64,000 nt of DNA from Cellulophaga sp. HaHa_2_95 (GTDB lineage: Bacteria; Bacteroidota; Bacteroidia; Flavobacteriales; Flavobacteriaceae). Of this stretch, positions 52,401 to 59,883 are shown one piece after another. Made by a program: the position numbers and the translations under genes. The notes beneath the pieces are model-generated. The model did no database searches. It was given only the letters and a program-made list of their open reading frames with translations, and was not told the DNA's origin. Numbering within the stretch: position 1 is the first letter of the stretch; every line of letters starts with the position of its first letter. The DNA is taken from contig NZ_CP058988.1 of the NCBI RefSeq assembly GCF_019278565.1, positions 124,001 through 188,000 on the forward strand, written 5' to 3'.

Positions 52401-52727
52401 AAAGTAGGGCCACTAGTTGGTACTAGAACCTGGGGTGGTTTGGTAGGTACGTGGGATACACCACCATTTATAGATGGAGGTAGAATGGTTGCGCCAAGAG
52501 GTGGTTTTTATGATATTAATGGAGAATGGGCCGTAGAAGGAGAGGGTATTGCTCCAGATATTGAAGTAATTCAAGAACCAAAACTTGTACTACAAGGAAA
52601 AGATCCACAGCTAGAAAAAGGTATTGAAGAAGCCCTTAGGTTATTAAAAACTCAAGAGTTCAAAATCAAACCTGAACCAAAAGCTCCTATTCGCTGGAAA
52701 CGACCTGAAGGCTATCAAAAAGAATAA
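49473..52727 (+). CDS. Secreted tricorn-type S41 serine protease (1084 aa)
   Basis: A signal peptide (to ~19) is followed by WD40/TolB-like propeller blades (~20-540: SEDGKTIAFTGEYDG, WSPKGDKIAWFSDASGEYQL, WSPDGNHIAYSD). The tricorn C1 region contains THGAPWDTIYEWYAPW. A PDZ domain (VKVGDYITAINGKPL) precedes the S41 peptidase core with a Ser/Gly-rich nucleophile segment ERSGSGGD (960-967). Tricorn enzymes degrade peptides from upstream proteolysis. This one is probably periplasmic or extracellular. It is bracketed by copies of the DUF5916 3' end, so it may have been inserted there. No other gene shares its transcript. Confidence 0.92.
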   Translation: MKSFYSISFLLATLFVNAQGTQLLRQPSISDTEIVFVYANDLWKTSLSGGEAIRLTSNEGYESNPHFSEDGKTIAFTGEYDGNIDVYIIPATGGEPKRLTYHPSADFVEGWTPDGEVLFRSGRESKPTVTNKLYKVSTAGSFPTAIDIPRAAYGEFSENGKYIAYTPIASWDPEWRNYRGGQAMPIWIVNMETKELITTPQPTKERHLYPVWFNNNVYYLSERDYASNIWSFDPITKKEKQITFHKKFDVKSLDASKASIVYEQGGYLHLVNPETGVTKQLSISINGDMNFARPRWESVTAKQLKNPNISPTGKRAVFEHRGDIFTLPKENGTWKNITNSSGIADRSPVWSPKGDKIAWFSDASGEYQLVTANQNGEQIKSYKLPNTTFYFKPDWSPDGNHIAYSDTDYNIWIINLITGKAEKVATDSYAHPTRTMNPIWSPDSKWIAFPKQLVNNYKAIFAYNNTTKETIQLTDGLADAISPIWDESGSYLYFLASTNYGLQSGWLDMSSYDTNVTRSLYTIVLSKETKAPNLPKTDEEGGNKDFTSIKSTSKNKKKEETKTPKVIVKIDADGIYNRIVALKLEDKNYTSLAKGPKNVLFITEQIQNEDGLTLHKYDIEKMKAEEYAIKVNEMIVSNDRKHILINTDTSWLLSETTSKPDVSKDNLPMNIKIKIDPTAEYEQIFKEGWRYMRDFLYVNNTHGAPWDTIYEWYAPWIKHVRHRADLNYVVDIMSGEISIGHSYVSGGDMPDVDFVPIGLLGCDFTIENGYYKISKIYNGENWNPDLYAPLAQPGLEVKVGDYITAINGKPLKATVNPFILLEQTAGRETRLTINNSTSSGGKEILVKPISSERGLRTYDWIEGNRRKVDELSGGKLAYVYVPNTGNGGYEAFNRYYFSQQDKKGVIIDERNNGGGSAADYMIDIMTREPYGYFNSKTEGNRPWTSPAAGIWGPKVMLINERSGSGGDLLPYMFHMKKVGPLVGTRTWGGLVGTWDTPPFIDGGRMVAPRGGFYDINGEWAVEGEGIAPDIEVIQEPKLVLQGKDPQLEKGIEEALRLLKTQEFKIKPEPKAPIRWKRPEGYQKE

Positions 52728-52734
52728 CAAAGCG

Positions 52735-52771
52735 CTATTAAAAGCACCTTCCGTTTTGTCTTTTAAACGGA
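52735..52771 (+). repeat. Direct repeat, copy 2 (behind the tricorn gene), also a hairpin terminator
   Basis: This copy lies 8 nt after the tricorn stop. It contains the identical 20-mer core of copy 1 and reads as the remnant FRFVF-stop of a barrel C-terminus in one frame. ACCTTCCGTTT (52746-52756) pairs with AAACGGAAGGT (52765-52775), so it can terminate transcription for the tricorn gene and the convergent DUF423 gene. Confidence 0.8.
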
Positions 52772-52775
52772 AGGT

Positions 52776-53153
52776 TTAATCAAGGAATGAAAAAAGAAGT
52801 AGCCCCCAGCCTATTACTAAAAATAAACCCCCTAGAGGTGTAATAGGTCCCAGCATTTTTATTTTTTTATTCTTAGCTGCACTTATACAAAGGCCATATA
52901 TACTAAAAGAAAATAGCAAAGTACCAATACTAAAGCAGTATACAATATAACGTTCTATACCACTAGAAAAATCAAAATTGTACCCAAGTACAAGTAAAAC
53001 AATGGCGTGATACATTTGATATTTAACGCCGGTTTCAAAACTCTTCAATTGCTCTTCTGAAAATATTTTTTTAAGGGCATGGGCACCAAAAGCACCAAAT
53101 ACCACTGCAAGCATCCCATAGAGCGCACCTATCATTTGTGTAAAAATAATCAT
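52776..53153 (-). CDS. DUF423 membrane protein (YgdD/TMEM256-like)
   Basis: A 125-aa protein with four predicted membrane helices. AVVFGAFGAHALKK near the N-terminus, followed by FETGVKYQMYHAIVLL and the C-terminal GPITPLGGLFLVIGWGLLL, is diagnostic of DUF423 (PF04241). Function unknown; conserved from bacteria to animals. It is convergent with the tricorn gene and monocistronic. Confidence 0.9.
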   Translation of the reverse strand: MIIFTQMIGALYGMLAVVFGAFGAHALKKIFSEEQLKSFETGVKYQMYHAIVLLVLGYNFDFSSGIERYIVYCFSIGTLLFSFSIYGLCISAAKNKKIKMLGPITPLGGLFLVIGWGLLLFSFLD

Positions 53154-53341
53154 CGTGTCAATTTTTCAACGAAGATAGCAAATACAGTAGAATCCGAATC
53201 CCTACCAACCATGTACTCTGTAAAAAATAAATAGCGATTCTTATGAAATAAATCTAAATGCGTAGTGTTTAGATTATTGTTTACTATCTTGAGGGAATAA
53301 TTAATAACCTAAGCAACCTTTAACAACTAAAACCCTATTTT

Positions 53342-55225
53342 ATGAAATTTAAACTAATTTCTTTATCTTTTTTTCTATACGCTGGCCTAGCATTTGGGCA
53401 GCGGGAACCTAGTAAAACGCTCACCTTTGACAATAATGTGGACGATTTAATTATAGTTCCATTCAACGGAGTAGCTGTAGTTTCCGAAGGAGATAAGCTG
53501 CACGGATATAATCCTGCTGAAGAAAAGATATTATGGTCTATAGATGCCCCTAAAAGAAATGGAGTTAATTCAGCAGCCAACATACTAACTACTGGAAGCT
53601 TTGGTGGTGCCTCTTTAGACTTTACAACCATTGAAGATACACCATTTATCCAGAAATTTTTTGATGATCAATTATATATCTACAATAGTATTAATGGTGA
53701 TTTGCTTTTTGCATCAGAAGGGAAAGAAAGATTCTTTCAAGCTGAATATCTTTTTGATGAAAATGCACTTTTATTGCGTGGTTTAGATGACAAAAATTTA
53801 ATCATCGCAAAATACTCCCTAGGTACCAAAGAAATCCTTTGGAGTACTACCGTGTCTACCACTTATGGTGCTTTCTTACAAACTTTAGGAAAACTTAGTG
53901 GAAATGATGCTCAAGGTTATATGGATATTATGGAATATTCTGAAGACAAAATTTTTGCCTTAATAAAATCTAAATTTTATGTACTAGACAAATCTAGCGG
54001 TAGTCTTTTATGGAAAGATGAAGAGAATAAAATTTCCGATTTTAGAACTTCTTTAGATGGCGAGAAATTAATTACAGTAATTACTAAAGGACTATTAAGA
54101 GGAAAAAGTGAAATAGAACTTTATGAAGCTAAATCTGGAAAAAAAATATGGAAAGATCCTATTACTACAAAGTACTTGGTATTATTTGAAGATTGGCAAG
54201 ACAAAATGCTATTAGCACATTACAAAGGGTTCAATTTCTATGATTATGCAACAGGTGAAAAAACTTGGAAAAAAGATCCAAAAGGAAAAGGAATTAAATC
54301 TGTAATTCCTATAGATAAAGACTTTCTGTATGTTTACGATGATGAAATGATGTTGATTGACAAAAATGGTCAAAAATTGTGGAAGAGTGATGTTAAGATT
54401 TGTGATGACGAAGAAGATCCAATTTTCTTTTTAGAAAAAACAAACAACAATAGAGTACTTTACGTAACGGCAACGTACGCTAATATGGTAGATTACACTA
54501 CAGGTAAAAAATTCTGGAAAGGCAATCTTAAGCTAAACGAAAAAAGACCAACCATTGCTAAGTATGATGAGAAGTCAGGAGACTTTATCATCTTTAATGA
54601 TGAGGAATTATACCGTTTTAATCAAAATACAGATGAGAAGCCAAAGCCTTATGCTAAATTAAAATTGAAGAGTGAAAAGCTCATTTCGAGCATGGAACTT
54701 TTTCCTAATAACGTTTCAATTTCTGGGCAAAGCGAAGTTGTGGGTGTTGATAATTCTGGCGCTGTATTGTTTCATAATAAATACACACAACCAGGCGAAT
54801 TTGGAAGAAGACTTTTAAAAACTACCGCTATTGTAGGGCAAGTTGCTGGTAGCGTTGCTTCCGCAGAAGCAACTGCAACCACGAGCTATAGAGATAGCGA
54901 AGGAAATCAAGTAACTCAAACTACCACCTATTCTTTTGGTAAAAAAGCACAAGCCATTGGAAAAGCAGGTTTCTACGCTGGTGCCATAGGTCAAACTTTT
55001 GTTCAAGACCGCTATTTAGCCATGCAAGAAACAGACAACTATACGCTTATATTTGCTAAAGGAGAAACTGGTGAAAAATTATTAATTAAAGTTAATAAAG
55101 AAACTGGAGAAGAAATAGATAAAATTATCTTAGAAAACAATAAGCCTATTTATGATATAGACTATGTTTCTGATGATATTTATTACAGTAAGGGTAAAGA
55201 AGTAAGAATTTTTAAAGGAGAATAA
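53342..55225 (+). CDS. Secreted PQQ-type beta-propeller protein (627 aa)
   Basis: A signal peptide (to ~20, AFGQ) is followed by repeated PQQ-like propeller blades: ILWSIDAPK, EILWSTTVS, LLWKDEEN, KIWKDPIT, KTWKKDPKGK and KFWKGNLK. The Trp-containing strand motif is the seal of such blades. No PQQ-dependent catalytic residues were identified, so a scaffold role like BamB is more likely. A Gly/Ala-rich segment (~490-545, including VGQVAGSVASAEATATT) interrupts the propeller. A terminator follows. Partner unknown. Confidence 0.8.
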   Translation: MKFKLISLSFFLYAGLAFGQREPSKTLTFDNNVDDLIIVPFNGVAVVSEGDKLHGYNPAEEKILWSIDAPKRNGVNSAANILTTGSFGGASLDFTTIEDTPFIQKFFDDQLYIYNSINGDLLFASEGKERFFQAEYLFDENALLLRGLDDKNLIIAKYSLGTKEILWSTTVSTTYGAFLQTLGKLSGNDAQGYMDIMEYSEDKIFALIKSKFYVLDKSSGSLLWKDEENKISDFRTSLDGEKLITVITKGLLRGKSEIELYEAKSGKKIWKDPITTKYLVLFEDWQDKMLLAHYKGFNFYDYATGEKTWKKDPKGKGIKSVIPIDKDFLYVYDDEMMLIDKNGQKLWKSDVKICDDEEDPIFFLEKTNNNRVLYVTATYANMVDYTTGKKFWKGNLKLNEKRPTIAKYDEKSGDFIIFNDEELYRFNQNTDEKPKPYAKLKLKSEKLISSMELFPNNVSISGQSEVVGVDNSGAVLFHNKYTQPGEFGRRLLKTTAIVGQVAGSVASAEATATTSYRDSEGNQVTQTTTYSFGKKAQAIGKAGFYAGAIGQTFVQDRYLAMQETDNYTLIFAKGETGEKLLIKVNKETGEEIDKIILENNKPIYDIDYVSDDIYYSKGKEVRIFKGE

Positions 55226-55243
55226 TTCCTTCAAATCCATAGT

Positions 55244-55275
55244 AAAAAAGGGATGCTTATTAGCATCCCTTTTTT
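55244..55275. terminator. Bidirectional terminator between the PQQ propeller and DUF2141 genes
   Basis: AAAAAAGGGATGCT and its complement form a 14-bp stem with loop TATT and a long T-run. It touches the stop of the convergent minus-strand gene. Confidence 0.9.
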
Positions 55276-55686
55276 TTATTTAATAGTTACTTTTATTTCT
55301 TTATCTCCTTGCAACACAAAAGAACATTCTTTGAAACCAGGCGGACCAAAGGTTTTCATTTTAGAGTTAGAAAAGCCAACATGTTCTTTAGGAATTCCCA
55401 AAAAATTAGTGTCTAATTTCTCATTAGAATTCTCATCATGAAAAACGGCCAAAGCATAAGTACCTTCTAAAATATCATCCATAACAATAGTAGTTTTACC
55501 CTTTACAGCAACTCCTGTTTTGGACGTATATACCTTATCAAAAGCTAAAAAACCATCAGACGAGTTATACATCGCTATTCTAATATGTCCGTTAGAATTG
55601 GTAACATTTTCAACATGTACCTTTAAAGTATGTTGAGACCACATCGCCATAGGTAAAAGGAAAAGTGCAAATAAGATTTTTTTCAT
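55276..55686 (-). CDS. DUF2141 secreted protein (136 aa)
   Basis: ATG 55686 gives a signal peptide (MKKILFALFLLPMAMWSQ); three codons more are possible upstream. The mature protein is a single beta-sandwich with HTLKVHVENVTNSNGHIRIAMYN, GTYALAVFHDENSNEKLDTNFLGIP and a GFSN segment, matching DUF2141 (PF09912). These are small periplasmic or secreted domains of unknown function, common in Flavobacteriaceae. It is monocistronic, separated by 92 bp from the DtxR-type gene on the same strand. Confidence 0.87.
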   Translation of the reverse strand: MKKILFALFLLPMAMWSQHTLKVHVENVTNSNGHIRIAMYNSSDGFLAFDKVYTSKTGVAVKGKTTIVMDDILEGTYALAVFHDENSNEKLDTNFLGIPKEHVGFSNSKMKTFGPPGFKECSFVLQGDKEIKVTIK

Positions 55687-55778
55687 AGGGTTCATTTCTT
55701 ATACTATATACTTCTGCTAAACAATAGCCTTGCCAAATTTGAGAATATCTAAATAATTTGTAGAATACGTATGTACCT

Positions 55779-56432
55779 CTAATCGCATTTTACATACAAA
55801 TTAGAAGCGATTAGGTGCGAGATCAAAATAGACCTACCATTGATATTGATTTGCAGTGAGCCATCAAAATCTTCTTTATCAAGCACCGTTATTTTATCGC
55901 CTAAAGCAATACCATGTTTGTCTAAGAATTTTAAAAATGGAGCTGAAGAATCTTTAACACCCACACAAATTCCTGTTTGTTTTAATTCCACTTCATTAAG
56001 CAGCCGCTTAGTGGTTTTCATTAATTCCCCGTTTTTTGAAGGAATAGGATCTCCGTGCGGATCAAACTTGGGGTAATTTAAATGTCTATCTAAACTGTCT
56101 ATTAATTTTTCGCTTTTAATATGCTCTAATTGTTCTGCGATTTCATGTACCTCATCCCAAGAGAAATCTAACTTATCTACTAGAAAAACTTCCCATAAGC
56201 GATGCTTCCTCACGATAGACAAAGCTTTTTCCTTCCCATCATCGGTTAAACTCACCCCTTGATATTTCTTATAGGAAACATATCCTTTTTCTGAAAGCTT
56301 ACGAATCATATCTGTTACAGAAGAAGGTTTTGTATCCATCTGTTCCGCTATGGCATTCGTAGATACTGTTTCGTTCTCTGTACCTCCCAAATGATAAATC
56401 GCTTTTAAATAATCTTCTTCAGAATGTGTCAT
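55779..56432 (-). CDS. DtxR/MntR-family metal-dependent repressor
   Basis: From ATG 56432 the protein is 217 aa. The winged HTH (~1-60, TNAIAEQMDTKPSSVTDMIRKL), a dimerisation domain with EHIKSEKLIDSLDRHLNYPKFDPHG (metal-ligand region HxxxE/H) and a C-terminal FeoA/SH3-like domain (~145-217) match MntR/IdeR-type proteins. They repress or activate metal-uptake genes with Mn(II) or Fe(II). It is divergent from a TonB-dependent receptor gene. The intergenic palindrome 56500-56521 overlaps that receptor's promoter, which suggests direct repression. Which metal is bound cannot be told. Confidence 0.9.
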   Translation of the reverse strand: MTHSEEDYLKAIYHLGGTENETVSTNAIAEQMDTKPSSVTDMIRKLSEKGYVSYKKYQGVSLTDDGKEKALSIVRKHRLWEVFLVDKLDFSWDEVHEIAEQLEHIKSEKLIDSLDRHLNYPKFDPHGDPIPSKNGELMKTTKRLLNEVELKQTGICVGVKDSSAPFLKFLDKHGIALGDKITVLDKEDFDGSLQININGRSILISHLIASNLYVKCD

Positions 56433-56482
56433 TAACAAAATTTACCCAAAAGTACATTTTTATTTAACACATCAAAATAATT

Positions 56483-56521
56483 TTTGTAATTGTAAATATA
56501 TTTTTAGATTTGTCTAAAAAT
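56483..56521 (+). promoter_or_regulatory. Promoter of the TonB receptor gene overlapped by a DtxR-type palindrome
   Basis: TTTG (56483-56486), 18 nt, TAGATTTG (56505-56512) is a consensus promoter. A 9-bp perfect inverted repeat with a 4-nt spacer (56500-56508 / 56513-56521, TTTTTAGA ... TCTAAAAA) covers the -7 box. Its half-site resembles known TTTAGG-type DtxR/MntR boxes. Confidence 0.7.
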
Positions 56522-56547
56522 TAAATTAGCCTTTAATAAATTCACAT

Positions 56548-58821
56548 ATGAAAACGTTAAGAAAGCAATTATTTACGCTCTGTATAATTCTAGTACATGC
56601 CGCCATAGGGCAAACTGCTCAAATAACAGGGGTAATTCTAGATCAGAGAACACCAGTGCCTTTTGCTAGTATTTTAATTGCAGGCACTACCCTAGGAACA
56701 TCCTCTGATGAGGATGGAAAATTTTCATTCGATCTTACTCCTGGATCATACGCTCTTAAAGTTTCTGCCATAGGTTATACCTCGACGATAAAAAATATTA
56801 CAGTAACAGAGAACAATGCGATAGCGATACATCTAATGAGTAAATCTGAGCAACTAGAAGAGATGGTAGTTACGGGAACTTTAAAAGCCGTAAGCAGGTC
56901 AGAAAGCCCAGTACCCGTAGAAGTATACAGTCCCACTTTTCTAAAACAAAACCCTACAGCCAGCATTTTTGAAGCATTACAAAATGTAAACGGAGTACGG
57001 CCACAAATAAATTGCAACGTATGCAATACAGGTGATATCCATATTAATGGTCTTGAAGGCCCCTATACCTTGGTTTTGATAGATGGAATGCCTATTGTTA
57101 GTGGTTTAAGTACGGTGTATGGTTTATCCGGTATTCCTAACTCCTTAATAGAACAGATTGAAATTATAAAAGGTCCAGCCTCTAGCTTATATGGAAGTGA
57201 AGCTGTTGGAGGTCTTATAAACATCATTACAAAAAACACACTACAGGCACCAAAATTTTCTATGGATGGTTTTGCAACTAGTTGGGGTGAATATAATTTA
57301 GACGCCGGCGGTAAAATTAACATCGGTAAAAAAGCAAACGTTTTACTTGGCATCAACTACTTTAATTTTAATTCCAAGATCGATAATAATGGGGATAATT
57401 TTACAGATTTAACGTTACAAGATCGAATTTCCGTATTTCAAAAGTGGAATTTTCAACGAGATGAAAATCGGGTTTTATCACTTGCTGGACGATTTTTCTA
57501 CGAAGACAGATGGGGCGGAGAGCTACAATGGACACCAGAATATCGTGGTGGAAATGAAATATATGGGGAAAGCATCTACACGCGAAGATTTGAAGTATTA
57601 GGAAAATATGAGCTTCCCATAAAAGAAAAAATGATATTTTCTTTTTCCTATACAGATCATGATCAAAATTCTGTCTATGGAGATGTTGCTTATTTAGCGA
57701 AACAGCGTATTGGTTTTTCTCAATTAACTTGGGACCTAAGTAAAAACAAGCATGATATTTTAATAGGAACGTCTTTACGATATAACTATTATGATGACAA
57801 TACTACTGCTACCGCAGAGTTAGATAAAAACAAGCCAGATGAAGTTGTAATCCCTAGCGTATTTGCTCAAGATGAAATTGCGTTTTCAAAGCAACAATCC
57901 CTACTCTTAGGGCTTCGCTACGACTATGATAAACGCCATGGTGCAATTTTTACCCCGAGAGTGGCCTACCGCTGGAAAATGACCAATAATGATATCTTAC
58001 GTTTAAACGCCGGAACGGGGTTCCGTGTGGTTAATATATTTACAGAAGAACATGCCGCACTCACAGGATCTAGAGATGTTGTTATTGCAGAAGCTCTTGA
58101 ACCAGAGCAATCTTTTAATATCAACCTTAATTACCTAAAGAAAATATATAGTAGCAGTGGTTTTTTTGTAGGTATAGATTTATCTGCATTTTACACCAAC
58201 TTTAGTAACGCTATACTACCTGATTATGACACCAACCCTAATCAAATTATCTATGACAATCTAGAAGGCAAATCTATTGCACAAGGTATTAGCGGAAATA
58301 TTGACATGGCTTTCCCAAATGGGATCAAAGTACTCTTAGGTGCTACATTACAAGAGGTGACAACTACAGAAAACGGCATTGAGACACCACAAATTCTTAC
58401 GGAGAAATATTCTGGGACCTGGAATATCTCATACGATATACCCAAAAGTAATTTAAGTATTGATTATACTGGAACTATTTATGGCCCCATGCGCTTACCG
58501 CTGTTAGGGGATTTAGATCCAAGAAATGAATACTCTCCAACATGGAGTATACAAAACGTACAACTCACCTTTAAAGGACTTGATAAATTTGAAATCTATG
58601 GCGGAGTGAAAAATTTATTGAATTGGACACCCAACAAAGGAAATCCTTTTATTATAGCACGAGCAAACGATCCTTTTGATAAAAATGTGACTTTTGACCC
58701 TAACGGAAATGCTGCAGCAACACCCGATAACCCATACGCATTGACTTTTGATCCTACCTATGTTTATGGACCTAATCAAGGTATCAGAGGATTTCTTGGC
58801 CTACGCTATAGAATAGATTAA
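56548..58821 (+). CDS. TonB-dependent receptor, probably metal-regulated
   Basis: The protein is 757 aa. A signal peptide (to ~22, IGQ) precedes a CarboxypepD_reg domain (~25-105, ITGVILDQRTPVPFASI). The TonB box region (MVVTGTLKAVSRSES) leads into the plug (~115-225), which includes the unusual CNVCNTGDIHINGLEGPYT and IIKGPASSLYGSEAVGGLINI. The barrel ends in FLGLRYRID. Divergence from a DtxR-type repressor and the operator on its promoter suggest uptake of a metal complex (iron, manganese or a chelate). The CxxC pair in the plug could bind metal. Not a SusC-type glycan transporter: it lacks a SusD partner. Confidence 0.88.
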   Translation: MKTLRKQLFTLCIILVHAAIGQTAQITGVILDQRTPVPFASILIAGTTLGTSSDEDGKFSFDLTPGSYALKVSAIGYTSTIKNITVTENNAIAIHLMSKSEQLEEMVVTGTLKAVSRSESPVPVEVYSPTFLKQNPTASIFEALQNVNGVRPQINCNVCNTGDIHINGLEGPYTLVLIDGMPIVSGLSTVYGLSGIPNSLIEQIEIIKGPASSLYGSEAVGGLINIITKNTLQAPKFSMDGFATSWGEYNLDAGGKINIGKKANVLLGINYFNFNSKIDNNGDNFTDLTLQDRISVFQKWNFQRDENRVLSLAGRFFYEDRWGGELQWTPEYRGGNEIYGESIYTRRFEVLGKYELPIKEKMIFSFSYTDHDQNSVYGDVAYLAKQRIGFSQLTWDLSKNKHDILIGTSLRYNYYDDNTTATAELDKNKPDEVVIPSVFAQDEIAFSKQQSLLLGLRYDYDKRHGAIFTPRVAYRWKMTNNDILRLNAGTGFRVVNIFTEEHAALTGSRDVVIAEALEPEQSFNINLNYLKKIYSSSGFFVGIDLSAFYTNFSNAILPDYDTNPNQIIYDNLEGKSIAQGISGNIDMAFPNGIKVLLGATLQEVTTTENGIETPQILTEKYSGTWNISYDIPKSNLSIDYTGTIYGPMRLPLLGDLDPRNEYSPTWSIQNVQLTFKGLDKFEIYGGVKNLLNWTPNKGNPFIIARANDPFDKNVTFDPNGNAAATPDNPYALTFDPTYVYGPNQGIRGFLGLRYRID

Positions 58822-58890
58822 TAAAGGCTAGCGTATTGTTCCTATTTTACGGATAGTTTAAATTGGTATCTTTGAAAAAAATAGCTGATA

Positions 58891-59883
58891 ATGAAACCTA
58901 CATTTTACCTAATTATCTTTTTGATTGTTTTTAGCACCCAAGCACAAACCTCTAATAGCGAAATTGTAACTATTGGTCCAGATGAGGAAAAAGAAATCTT
59001 GATTCCTGCTTATGAGAAAGATGTGGTTACCATAAACGTAACACCTAAGAGTAAAAAAGCAAAAAAGAACAATTTTCTACTCTACCAATATCCTAGTAAA
59101 TTATTAATAAAGGTAGAAGACGAGAAAGCCTTCTCGCAAACCATTACAATAGCTAACAACGGAATTTATAAGCTAGTCCTAAAAAATAATAATTCTAAGC
59201 TTAGTGACTACCAACTTAATTATGAAATAGTATCCTCCAGAAAAAAGAAACCGCAAATAGGTTATAAAGTTAAAAAAGATACTACCTACGGTTTTCCCAC
59301 AGAGCATTTAGTAGATAAGAAAAAACTAGAATCGGTTTCTATTCAAAATGAAAAGTTTTATTTGAATAGCACCTCCAACGCATTGTTAAAAGGTGGTAAA
59401 AATAGAATTATTATGCCCGTAAGTTTACCAAAAAATACGGTAGAATGGTATTATGTATTTAGCGCTTCAAGAGAAGAGAATGACATAAAGAACACCTTAT
59501 CCTCATTCAATTTTGCATCACAACTTACTAAATTTATCAAAGAAGATAATGAAATACAGAGTGCTGTGAGCAGTTTAAATCCTCCTCCCGGAGCTAATAT
59601 TTGCGATATCTATGTGCTAAAATCTGATCAAGATGCCGAATTATTTAAAGAAAAAGAAGATTTTAAAACTAATTTAGAAGGTACCCGTGAAAATTTCAAA
59701 TCTGGTATTGTAAAAGTATCTACAACAGATAAAAGTTACTTAGGTATTAGAAACCCTGATAATATTTATGGAATACATATCGCTATTGAAATAATAGCTT
59801 TGGTAGCAAAAACAGAAAAAGTAAAAGAGACTGTAAATATTCCAATCATTAAGAGTTACCAAATACCCTATTTAATAGACTAA
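58891..59883 (+). CDS. Secreted protein of unknown function, coupled to lycopene cyclase
   Basis: A 330-aa protein with a signal peptide (to ~18, STQAQ). A beta-rich N-terminal domain (~20-115) is followed by a Lys-rich linker (residues ~116-130) and a C-terminal part that contains ANICDIYVLKSDQDAELFK. I recognise no family. TATCTTTG (58867-58874) is a possible -7 element. Its stop overlaps the crtY start (TAATG), so both are made from one transcript. A link to pigment synthesis is only positional; the protein would be periplasmic or surface-bound, whereas the cyclase is membrane-associated. Confidence 0.65.
   Translation: MKPTFYLIIFLIVFSTQAQTSNSEIVTIGPDEEKEILIPAYEKDVVTINVTPKSKKAKKNNFLLYQYPSKLLIKVEDEKAFSQTITIANNGIYKLVLKNNNSKLSDYQLNYEIVSSRKKKPQIGYKVKKDTTYGFPTEHLVDKKKLESVSIQNEKFYLNSTSNALLKGGKNRIIMPVSLPKNTVEWYYVFSASREENDIKNTLSSFNFASQLTKFIKEDNEIQSAVSSLNPPPGANICDIYVLKSDQDAELFKEKEDFKTNLEGTRENFKSGIVKVSTTDKSYLGIRNPDNIYGIHIAIEIIALVAKTEKVKETVNIPIIKSYQIPYLID

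Noticed and set aside
49233..52771. Insertion sequence or transposon around the tricorn gene
   Set aside because: The repeats are direct and derived from a gene end, with no transposase or terminal inverted repeats.
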